Of a stretch of DNA of 64,000 bases, positions 48,746 to 58,576 are shown piece after piece (position 1 is the first letter of the stretch; each line of letters begins with the position of its first letter). The stretch spans positions 23,942,607-24,006,606 of the forward strand of contig NC_026656.2 of assembly GCF_000004075.3 (NCBI RefSeq). Reading direction: 5' to 3'. The DNA comes from Cucumis sativus. Lineage: Eukaryota; Streptophyta; Magnoliopsida; Cucurbitales; Cucurbitaceae. A program made the translations under genes and the position numbers. The notes below the pieces were generated by a model. That model was not told the origin of the DNA, did no database searches, and worked only from the letters and a program-made list of their open reading frames with translations.

Positions 48746-51129
48746 ATGGAAACAATGCAAACCATCGACTTTTCTTTTCAAGTACGAAAATGCCAACCAG
48801 AATTGATTGCACCAGCAAATCCTACACCCTATGAATTTAAACAACTTTCTGATGTGGATGATCAACAAATCTTAAGATTTCAAGTGCCATTGGTAAATAT
48901 CTATCACCATAATCCAAGTTTGGAGGGACGAGACCCAGTAAAGGTAATAAATTAATAATCGATAATTACATGAGATACCATCTCCCGGGCAATATTTCAC
49001 GATGAAATGAGCAAAATATATATTTCACATATTGTATTTGTATTGTCAGGTCCTCTTATATTTCTAATGTGCGGTTCTTAACGACATGATTGTTCTCTTT
49101 GTTTTCACTATTTAAAATTTTTTATTTTCGACAAAGAAAGGATGAAAAAGGATTTTGTTTTCGACAAAGATAAGGATGAAAAAATTGATCAACTATTCTT
49201 ACATTTTTTTTCTTACTTGTCTTGATTCAAACTTCCAGCTTTAATTTCGTATGTAAATGTATCTCACAACCAATTGGTCTACTTAAAAATTTTGTGTTCA
49301 ACAAGGTGTTTTAAGATGCTGTACTCTTTAAGTCAACTATGTTCTTATGATCCAATATCATGTAAGTCGTTATATTAAATATACATGAGGTTCTGTCTCA
49401 CAAGATGACAATGAGGAAAAGATGTAACTCATATACATGTGAGATTTTCAATCTGGCAAGATGAGAATTTAGATAAAGGAGCAATCCATGTATCCTATAA
49501 AGTTTGTGACATCTCTGCGTCATATTTTTCTAATATGAGATTTTCTTCAAACAAAGGTAATAAAGGAAGCAATTGGAAAGGCATTGGTGTTTTACTACCC
49601 TTTAGCAGGAAGATTGAGAGAAGGGCCAGGTAGAAAGCTTTTTGTAGAATGTACAGGTGAAGGAATCTTGTTCGTTGAAGCGGATGCAGATGTCAGCTTA
49701 GAACAATTTAGGGATACTCTTCCATATTCACTTTCAAGTATGGAGATCAACATTCTACATAACGCTTTAAATTCTGATGGAGTCCTTAATTCTCCATTAT
49801 TGCTCATTCAGGTATACCATATTTGTCTTCCTTTTATGTTATGCTTTTTTTTTTTTCATTAATATGAGGGGGAAATGTAATTTTAAAAAATTTAAAGCTT
49901 GGTTTTGGAAATCATATTTGGTTATACTTGGTTCTTTTTATTTGATACTGATGTTTGAGTTTTTTTTAGTGCTTTTCAATCACGTTTTACATAAGATAAT
50001 CATTGAGTTCTTAGCTAAATTAAAGAAAAAATAAGTGCTAAATTCGAAAAAACAAGTGCTTAGAAAGTTTTGAAAACATGATTAGAAATTAGATAAATAG
50101 AACTAACAAAACTCATATTTTTTCCTTTTATCCTTCATCTATTTTCTTAAAGAAACGAGACAGTATGAAATTAAAAGTTGATCCTAATTAAAACACCAAA
50201 CTAACAATTAGTTTGCCCTTTAATTTCACTTCATAGTTTTATTGGCCATGTAGGTGACAAGACTCAAGTGTGGAGGTTTCATCTTTGGTCTTCATTTGAA
50301 TCATTCTGTGGCAGATGGTTTTGGCATTGTCCAATTCATAAAGGCTACAGCAGAGATAGCTCGTGGAGCTTTTGCTCCATCTATTTTACCAGTATGGCAA
50401 AGAGCTCTGTTAACCGCAAGAGACCCTCCCAGAATCACTTTTCGCCATTATGAATACGACCAAGTAGTCGACACGAAGAGCACCCTCATTCCAGTCAATA
50501 ACATGATCGATCAAGTATTCTTCTTTAGCCAACTTCAAATCTCCACCCTTCGCAAAACTTTGCCTGCCCATCTTCACGATTGCTCCTCCTTCGAGATCTT
50601 CGCTGCCTATGTTTGGCGCCTCCGTACCATAGCCCTTCAATTTAAACCAGAGGAGGAAGTGCGGTTTGTTTGCGTTGTGAATCTACGCTCGAAGATCGAC
50701 ATACCATTAGGGTATTATGGTAATGCGATAGTTTTTCCTGCAGTAATCACCACCGTTGCGAAGCTTTGTGGGAACCCGCTTGGTTATGCTATAGACTTGA
50801 TTAGGAAGGCTAAGGCTAAGGCGACGACGGAGTACATAAAGTCTATGGTGGATCTTATGGTGATTAAAGGACGACCCTGTTTAACTACAGTTGGATCGTT
50901 TATCATGTCAGATGTAACGAGAATTGGGTTCGAAAATGTGGACTTTGGATGGGAAAAGGCCATTTTTGGAGGACCTATAACCGGAGGGTCCGGAATTATA
51001 CGAGGTATGACAAGCTTTTGTATACCTTTCATGAATAGAAATGGAGAAAAGGGAACTGTGATAACTTTATGCTTGCCTCCTCCAGCTATGGAAAGATTTA
51101 GGGAAATGTTCATGCCTCATTGCAAGTGA
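48746..51129 (+). CDS. AAT: BAHD alcohol acyltransferase (gene C), CmAAT1/2-like with altered ends
   Basis: Exons are 48746-48943, 49557-49811 and 50254-51129 (TGA), all phase-0 introns, 442 aa from [11 protein letters not shown]. HxxxD is HSVAD (H168-D172). DFGWG is DFGWE (381-385). Residue 268 is Ala (gct at 50602-50604). The intron after DPVK is not present in genes A and B; its two junctions lie within the repeat aaaggtaataaa. The C-terminus ends REMFMPHCK instead of the SHMQT-type end of gene D, because one base is missing at about 51105; the old frame also has a stop a few codons on. The start may be moved upstream, since ATGs at 48632/48635 are in frame and would add 38 aa. The enzyme would use acyl-CoA and alcohols, but the changes at 268 and DFGWG make ester synthesis doubtful. 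About 90% or more identical to gene D by eye. Confidence 0.9.
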
Positions 51130-51200
51130 AATAAGTGGTTGATGAAGTTGATAGCCATATGCAAACTATTCTATTTGCTTTTTGTAATAAATAAGATTGT

Positions 51201-51340
51201 TTAAGGTGGGTCTGAGTTGAATATATATATATGGAGTAAAGTAGTATAAAATTCCCATCAAAATAAGATTTGCTTAAATCCTCTTATTTCTTAAATACTT
51301 TTTTTCAAGTACTTACACTGTCAATTTAGACCCACCTTAA
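51201..51340. repeat. 140-bp hairpin in the gene C 3' region
   Basis: ttaaggtgggtct (51201-51213) is perfectly complementary to agacccaccttaa (51328-51340); the match extends some bases inward with mismatches. The same pair, weakened (tttaggtgggtctgagttga and tcaatttaaacccaac), follows gene D at about 61003-61145, so it predates the C/D duplication. Confidence 0.65.
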
Positions 51341-51348
51341 TCAGGTTT

Positions 51349-51860
51349 CACTACAACAAAAATGGTATAGGACGATAGTTATTTTCTGTCGCGAATAAAA
51401 TATTTGACAGTTATTTACCGTCATAGAAGCGAAAGTCATAGAAAGTTATTTCATGACAATTTTTGAAAACTGTCACAATAAGTTTTTTATGATAGAAAAT
51501 AAATGTCGTTGATTATTATTTTATGACAATAAATAACTGTCATATTTTATATTATGACAACAAATAATTGTTATCATTTGCGTATTAACGACAATTTATA
51601 ATTTTAAAAAATTCGTTTATTATAACATTTTCTAAATGCCAAGAATATGTCAATCGTGACAGGTTTTTTAGAAATTAAATGTCATTGTTTTGCTATTGAC
51701 GACATTTTTTTCATGTCAAATATAGGAAAATCGTGACAGTTTTTCTTATAAAAAAATATCATTGTTTTAATATTGACGATAATTATGGAGCGTAACGAAT
51801 TCATAAATTATGACATTTATTTTCTGTTGTAAATTCTTCAATTACTACCATTTTCCCTGT
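51349..51860. mobile_element. CACTA-type element, left end and inner repeats
   Basis: Starts cactacaacaaaaatgg at 51349, a typical CACTA-family terminus. The interior repeats tatgacaataaataactgtc-like and atcgtgacagtttttct-like units in both directions. The right terminus (ccatttttgttgtagtg) is not found nearby, although one occurs alone at 32846. No transposase. Confidence 0.55.
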
Positions 51861-51950
51861 TCTTATTGTCGCTCCACCATTATATGAACTATTTGAACGA
51901 CAATAATGTTATAATACATAACACATATAGAAACAAATGGTCGACACTTT

Positions 51951-52110
51951 AATATATATACACTATAATACACTTTGTAATATTAGTACATTTCCAAATA
52001 CGAAGAAGAACAATATAATACCCTAATAGGTGACCTATGGTTTGATAAATTGTTCAAACTTGATTGAAAATGTACGAATATTACAAAGTGTATTGTAGTG
52101 TATATATAAT
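51951..52110. repeat. Inverted repeat with 43-bp arms
   Basis: Arms 51951-51993 and 52068-52110 are complementary over nearly their full length (cactataatacactttgtaa against ttacaaagtgtattgtagtg), with about three mismatches, separated by a 74-bp loop. It is too AT-rich for a clear family call. Confidence 0.75.
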
Positions 52111-52139
52111 ACAGTGTATTATAGTGTACAAAATGTACA

Positions 52140-52600
52140 AATTCATGAGGCTCTTGCACTTGAGTATATCTTCTTTGAATTAGTACATGTATAATAGGTA
52201 CATCTTATATATAGTGTTGGTTCTGCATTTAAGCTTATGTCCAAATCTATCCTACTCATGGGAGTACGGATTTTCTCTCGTAATCCCTCTTCAAATCGCT
52301 TGCACCTTTTAGCCTCATCCTCAATCAAACTGGTGGCGTACTTAGACAATTTTGTATACTTCTTCTCATATTCAACAACAGTCATTGAACTCTGAGTGAG
52401 CTTCAAGAACTCACTTCGTTTTTCATCATGGAAAGAGTGCAGATAAAACTATCAAAGAATGCCCCTTTAAACTCATCCCAACTTATATCAACATCAAAGT
52501 TAAAAATCTCATAATTAATTTTTCATTCTCTTTTTCTCAAAGCTTCCTCCCATAGCCATGGAATCTTCCTAGACTATTTTCCTAATTCGAGCAAACAAAA
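52140..52600 (-). pseudogene. Ty3/gypsy gag fragment
   Basis: On the minus strand LKLTQSSMTVVEYEKKYTKL, then RCKRFEEGLREKIRTPMSRI, matches the retrotransposon gag domain of plant gypsy elements (QGSMTVAEYEKKFTEL, RCRRFEEGLRPEIR). Upstream (to about 52500) SWDEFKGAFFDSFI belongs to the same domain, with a stop/frame change between (about 52400-52440). Zinc knuckle and protease are absent. Confidence 0.7.
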
Positions 52601-52786
52601 ATCAACCAAATGCTTCACTAAAGAACTTCATCAAACACATTGTAAGTGACCAAATTACTTCATCACACAGCCAACCATGGAGAAAAAATATAGATTCACA
52701 TTGGGAAGATGACCCTAGACAAAAAAAAAAAAAAAAAACAATCTTCTTCAACATAGCAAAATGCTTTCTTCATAGCATGCCAAAAA

Positions 52787-53250
52787 TTATTTATGAGTTC
52801 CCTTTTGAAAAATTGAAGAAAATAGAAAAGAGAAATTAAATGCATATAGAAAATTGATATTACCTATTAGATTTCGTTTCGGCCACAAAAGCATAACCAA
52901 CGTCGACGACCAAGGGAGTCTTGGAGCACACTGTAGTGACGTCAAACACCGACATGTGAAAGGTCCAATTCGCACAGCAAGCCATCTCTCTTCTCCCTGA
53001 TCGTCTCGACATGTGGCAAAGGGTGGGACGACAAAGCAGAGGGTGAAAGTCCAAGTCGCACACCAAATGCCAATGGAGGCGGACGACAAAGCGGTAGAGG
53101 GTGGGGCGAATCAATGGAGGCCTTCGCAAGAGAGGTTTGGGGTGGAGGGTGGGATTGTTTGTGGAGATGGAGAGAAAGTTGTTTTTTTTTATTTTATTAA
53201 TTATTTCAGGATTTCACAAAATTTTAGCAACCTACGCCATGATTGATGCT
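52787..53250. other. GC-richer stretch open on both strands, no recognised protein
   Basis: Positions 52870-53160 are less AT-rich, so frames of 77-100 codons are open on both strands. None has a recognisable domain. It may be the leader or LTR part of a retroelement, as it lies next to the gag fragment. Confidence 0.3.
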
Positions 53251-53442
53251 AAAACTATTTAATATTTAGTGAATAATATTCATTTCTTATTAATTCTTTT
53301 AGTGGCCCAAATTAAAACTTGTTGCTAATAGTAATATTTTTTGTGATCTTTTTGTTGGATTGTTATCAAGTAATTTTTGCCCGTAAAAACTTTATCACTG
53401 AATAATGATTTTTTTTATAGTGATATGTATATCTTATGTTCA

Positions 53443-53748
53443 TTTTTTTCTTCTTCATCTTCAATGTGTGGGTTCTTCTGTATTCACAATCTAAATCACC
53501 ATACCAAATTAGAGCTGGGAGAATAAGTGAAAAAGAGACAAAAGAGGAAAGATAAGTATTTCTTTCCAATTCTTTTCTTTTTGTCTTTACCTTTCGTTTT
53601 TTCTTCTTCATCTTCAATGTGTGGGTTCTTCTGTATTCACAATCTAAATCACCATACCAAATTAGAGTTGGGAGAATAAGTGAAAAAGAGACAAAAGAGG
53701 AAAGATAAGTATTTCTTTCCAATTCTTTTCTTTTTGTCTTTACCTTTC
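53443..53748. repeat. Tandem duplication of 153 bp (two near-identical copies)
   Basis: tcaatgtgtgggttcttctg starts at 53461 and again at 53614, a period of exactly 153 bp (51 codons). The copies differ at only a very few sites (e.g. gagctggg against gagttggg). The minus-strand frame stays open through both, giving a repeated KTKRKELERNTYLSSFVSF segment, but nothing suggests it is translated. Confidence 0.9.
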
Positions 53749-53850
53749 GTGTAGGTGCATCATGTAGGTGCATTGTGTAGGCACATCATACAGGTCTATC
53801 GTATAGGTGCATCTTACAGGTGTATCGTGTATTGTGTAGTTGTCCTCCAT
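53749..53850. repeat. Short tandem repeat gtaggtgcatc(a/g)t
   Basis: About seven units of 12-17 bp: gtgtaggtgcatcat, gtaggtgcattgt, gtaggcacatcata, caggtctatcgta, taggtgcatctta, caggtgtatcgt, gtattgtgta. It directly follows the 153-bp duplication. Confidence 0.75.
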
Positions 53851-54059
53851 TTGTTTTGGGCTTGCGAGAAAAAAAAAATCCCAATAGAAACATTAATGAG
53901 GACTTTAACCACTATTAAGTTTGATGACAATGCATCAACATATCCAAAGAAAAATTGACAGATGGACAAAAAAGAAAGTTCTTTCAAATTTGAATTTTAA
54001 GTTGTGCTTGTATAAGGAAAAACAAACAGAACACATGTAGATAATAAAATAGCTAGCCA

Positions 54060-54215
54060 CAAGAAGCTCAAAACTCATTGAAATTATACACCAATGTTTG
54101 TGGGCTTTTTGATCCTCCATCTTTTGGTGCCAAAAATTATTTCATTGCCATTATTGATGATTTTTCATATATGTATTTGTGGTATGAAAAATTTGAGGCC
54201 ATAGGTGCTTTAACC
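54060..54215 (+). pseudogene. Ty1/copia integrase fragment
   Basis: The frame LKLYTNVCGLFDPPSFGAKN, then YFIAIIDDFSYMYLWY, matches the copia integrase core (LELIHTDVCGPF, YFITFIDDYSRYGYVYL). The two catalytic acids visible in the family, HTDV and FIDD, appear here as YTNV (changed) and IIDD. The rest of the polyprotein is missing. Confidence 0.7.
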
Positions 54216-54289
54216 ACTATTTGGAACCCATGGATTTGGGTAGATATGTTACTTAGAATTTTAAATTGTGCATTTTAAGAAAAAATTAT

Positions 54290-55670
54290 GGAAAAACAGT
54301 TATGGTGTTATAAAAAATTAAAATTTCATAAATTTCAAAACTTAAAAAGGGTATTGAAGTTTAAACATTTAATTTAATTTGTGGTTGATAGTAGATAAGA
54401 GTTGGATGAATGTAATAATGTAGAAAGGGTAAAGTAATTTAACATGTTAAGTTTTGTTTTTCTACGTCACTCTTTCATTATTAAGTGTCCAATTTTCCAA
54501 ACATAAAAATTTAGAGGGGCCATTTTTCCAATTTCTCCATTAATTTGGGATCTTTCATCATTTAAAAATTGTAAAAATTTAAATCTTAGACATGCCCCAC
54601 CACTCTTCTCACCCACTCATTGTATGAGTTTTCAATTTAAACATGTTGCCTCCTCCCCTCCTTTCATTTTTCCAACTTAATTAGTTTGACCTAAACTGTC
54701 ATATTAGAAGAATATATACAGACATGGTATATTGTGAATCGATATGACTTTCTTGCAATTATAGTAGTCATAGATTTGTTCTTGTGATGATTTTGTTGCT
54801 TGTGATTAGAACGTTATGGAGTTTTAGGATTAGAGTCCCCTTTCTCATTGTTTTAGAATGTTTGAATTTTCAATTTAAACATGTGCCCCTCCCTCTCCCC
54901 CTCCCCCAAAACTCATTATTTTAGAATTTTGAGTTTCATCCATTTGAGAGTAGTATCATTATTCTTTGAAGTGCTAAGTTTCGTTTATTGAGTTTGATCA
55001 TATTGAATTTGTTGCTTTTGATATAGACATGCCACCTTTCATCATTATGGAGTTTGTTGTTTTCCCTTTAGATATGTCCCCTCCCTCCCTCCCCCTTCAT
55101 TGTTTTAGAATGGTTGAGTTTTATCTATTTGAGTAGTGTCATATTTAAAGTACCCAAGTTTCTTTGCATGATTACATGTTATACTTATTTATTTTGTTAT
55201 GTTACACATTTCAGATTTGACGCACAAATGGTCTTTTATACAAGATTTTGATGCTGACTTCGGATGATTATGAAAAGAGTTTTTAGGTTTGTATCTTATA
55301 TAATTTTGTTATGAAAGATCATTTTCTTGATTCCAAGACTTGTAGGAATTTTTTGTTATAACTTTTTGTTAGACTTGATAGAATTCCAAGACATGGAACT
55401 TGTTGATGTAACTTCATGGTTATAACTTTGGAACTAACTTTGGACGTCCATTTATTTGATGTATGTCTTATAACTTAGGTTGACATTGCTTGAACTATTT
55501 ATGTCATTATTGAAGTTTCTTGACATATATTTATTGTAATAAAATTGGTGTTATTGCATGTTGCTTAGTGATAGTTCTTAAGATTATTATATTTGACATT
55601 TTATAACAAGTTTATATAATAAATTGGATATTATTTTTTATATAATAAAACACTTTTACTGGCGTTTTCA
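54290..55670. other. AT-rich intergenic, no gene
   Basis: Contains three C-rich repeats of the type cccctccctctcccc (about 54650, 54885, 55080) within sequence repeating tcattgttttagaatgttt and gtttcatccatttgagagta (about 54856-54950 and 55095-55140), a loose duplication of about 210 bp. No coding segment is seen. Confidence 0.4.
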
Positions 55671-55674
55671 ACAA

Positions 55675-56038
55675 TGTCGCACAAGCATTGGTTTCTAAAA
55701 AAAAACTCTAGGAATTTTTAGTGGCACACTGCAATACATCATAAAATATATTTGTAACGGTAAAAAATTAACCTTTAGTAGCAACATTATTTGTCACTAA
55801 AACATCACTTTTAGTGGCGAGTGCAATACGTCGCTATAAATTAAAATAAATAGTGACATAACATATGTTACTAAAAGCTTAAAAAAACTTTTTTGCGGCA
55901 CGTAATTTTTGTGTTGCTAGAACTTTTAGCGACAGTTCTAACGATGAATGGCTCTGCGTTGCTAATACTTTTAGCCATGTGTTTTGTGTTTTAGTGACGT
56001 TTTTGGTACGCCACGAAAAACGCAATTTATTGTAGTGG
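55675..56038. mobile_element. CACTA-type MITE-like segment, right end at 56038
   Basis: Ends gcaatttattgtagtg, a CACTA-type right terminus. The interior repeats ttttagtggc/gccactaaaa-type units in both directions (e.g. aacatcacttttagtggcga, tgctagaacttttagcgaca). The left terminus is not certain. Similar phrases at 53210-53421 (agtggcccaaattaaaactt, attttttttatagtg) suggest a further copy there. Confidence 0.5.
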
Positions 56039-56269
56039 ATAAAAGAATTATTTGACTTCGTTGTAGTTACGAACAACTTTGATTGATCGACTTATACGAC
56101 TTGTAACTGTTTTTTTAAAGAAAAAACCGAACCCTTCAATTTAGAAAAATCCTTGAAAGGGGGACATTATCTATTAAAATAGAGATAAGTTACAAGGTTG
56201 AAAGGCTAGAGGGAAGCCTAGAACAATCTAATCTAACAAAGCTCTAAAGTTAAGAGAAATGGTAGTAGG

Positions 56270-57690
56270 ATCATACTGTTTACAAGATGGCTGACGCCTA
56301 GACCAAACTTCAATCAAGTTACAAATATCTTTCCACAAGTTAACAATAGATTTTAATTTTTCCTTAAAGATTATATTGTTTCTTTATATCCAAACAGTCC
56401 AAAGTAAGCCAGCTACTGCAATAAATCTAATGACATTTCTTTTACTTATTTGCTTCAGTTTGGACACCGTTCTGCATAATGTAGTTAAGTTGTCGAAATT
56501 TGAAGATACTCTAAAAGCTTCTGTCATTTTATTCCATAATGATTTTGTGACTATGCAGCCTAGAAGGAGATGATCTACATCTTCACTGCTTACATAGCAT
56601 AAAATACACCTATTTAGATTCAGATATAGAGACATGCATTTTTTTTTAATTACCTCCAAAATATTTATTTTCCTATGGAATACTGTCTAGAGGAAGAATT
56701 TGCATTTTTTGGGAACAACTGAAGTCCAAATCAATTCGAATATTTGTAGGTTTTCACAATCAAAATGATGTTGGTGAGTATCTTGTAGTGCCTTTTTTGT
56801 TCAATATGTGGTGTACCCTTTATTCCCATTTAATAACTCATATCGGTGTGCTAATACCTCTCATAGGATTTGGGGGCGGGAAGAGTAAGGATTTTATGTT
56901 GTCCCATAAAGTGATATCTCTATCGTATAATGGTCTTCTGGGCTTAATATTCTAGTCATTTGAGTTGTGGATCCAAACTTCATTGACTGCTTCATTTTTT
57001 GAATTGCATAAGACATAAAGTCTTGGAAAAGAAATGGCTAGAGGACATTTTTCATTACACCTACCATGCCAAAAAGAAATGTTTTCTCCATTGTTAATTT
57101 TCCATTTGAAGTTGCTTTCAAACCATAACTTGCTTTTAATTATAGACATCCATGGGGCCTTTAAACTCCAATGCTTTCCATTTGACGGGATGTCTCTGAT
57201 GAAAGAGGCCGAGTACTTGACATTAACTATTTTTGTCCACAATGCATTTGGTTCTGTCAATAACGCCAAAGTCATTTACATAAGAGCGCAATGTTTGTGG
57301 ATTTTAGCTTTGAGATGCCCAAACCTCCCTTTTCCTTTGGGCTAGTGACTATATCCCAGTTGATAAGGTGAGAGGTGTGAGAAGAAGTTGTATTATCCAA
57401 ATTTTCGAGCCCCATAAGAAATTCCTCCAAATTTTTTCAATCTTTTTATAGAAAGTCTTTGGTGCCTTGAAGACAGAAAGTTGGTATGTTGGAAGACTAG
57501 AGAGGCTAGCTTGTAGGAGTGTGTGTTTCCCTCCCTTTGAAAGTTGATAATGTTTTCAAGTATTGAGATTTTTTTGAAGTTTTACTATGAAGTTATCCCA
57601 GAAGCTCAAAGAATTTTGTTTTCCTCCTAAAGGGATACTAAGATACTTGATTGGGAAGGTTTGAGATTAAATTTTCAAAATATTTTCCAC
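56270..57690 (-). pseudogene. LINE (non-LTR) element 3' part: reverse transcriptase end and zf-RVT domain, frameshifted
   Basis: Reading on the minus strand from 57690 down, pieces of a plant LINE follow in order and in changing frames: THTPTS-like and [16 protein letters not shown] strings, [30 protein letters not shown], then the open piece 57275-56952 with LWTKIVNVKYSASFIRDIPS and ISFWHGRCNEKCPLA, and 56659-56384 with the zinc-binding zf-RVT pattern RCILCYVSSEDVDHLLLGC. Stops and shifts separate the pieces. The 5' endonuclease is missing. A different LINE from that at 14815. Confidence 0.8.
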
Positions 57691-57734
57691 AAAAAGACAA
57701 CGAGAATCAGAGACGTTGAAACGACTTGTAATTG

Positions 57735-58483
57735 TTATATCCTATATGGATACAAAAATAATTCTATAGTGCCAAGAGCGCACCTATGAGGCTTTAGTAG
57801 AGGACCATAATAATCTAATTGAAGTTTTAGGTTCATTAGATCCCCTCCTAGATCAATAACGGGAAAAATCGCAATAATAAAAAAATCGAGAATCAGGTTT
57901 AAATTTTGGCCATATATTTGCAATTTTAGAAAACCATTGCTATATTTGTCAATACGTATCATTTTTTTTCTTTGCTACCTATTCTAATTTCCTCAACGTA
58001 TTTCTTTATTTTTTTTCTTTGAAAAACTTTTCTCAATGATAAAATTGCTTAAAATATTTACTAATTTAGCAAACATTCATAGTCTATCCGTAATAGATAT
58101 TGATACACATCAATATACATATATTATTGTTGATTAATAAATATTAGTGATATTTTACTATTTGTAAATATTTTAGTTAAAACGAACTTTTTTTTCTTTT
58201 TAACATTTTTTTTTAAAGAGCAAGAGAAAAGGAAGGGGGATATCAAATCATTCTTGTAAATGGTTGGAAACAAATTTTTTCCAATATTTTTATATAAGTG
58301 TTATCATAAAGGTTTTAAGTGAAAAGAAAATTTCAAAACGTAATGGCTTTAGGAGAGAAAATTATTTTAATAACCTTTAAAAAATTATTAACAATGAAAA
58401 GTAAGAAAGATAAAGATTTCAAAATTACCATATACTTTACTTCTACGTTTCTTTCTTTCCCATTTTAACTTCACTCATGTCTT
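57735..58483 (+). promoter_or_regulatory. Duplicated acyltransferase upstream region (gene D copy)
   Basis: Corresponds to 43790-45441 upstream of the pseudogene, minus the tandem repeat at 44216-44640. From about 58235 it also matches 48255 onward upstream of gene C (gatatcaaatcattcttgta, ggttttaagtgaaaagaaaa, ttcaaaacgtaatggctt, gagagaaaattattttaat). Shared promoter content suggests that C and D respond to the same signals. Confidence 0.65.
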
Positions 58484-58491
58484 TATATAAA
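58484..58491 (+). promoter_or_regulatory. TATA box of gene D
   Basis: tatataaa followed by tgccatcccttcacattctc, identical in arrangement to genes C and the pseudogene. It is 93 bp before the first usable ATG. Confidence 0.7.
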
Positions 58492-58576
58492 TGCCATCCC
58501 TTCACATTCTCATACACAATTCTCTTCCAATATCAACTCTCCTCTCTTAACTCACCTTTTTTTTCAAATAGAAACA

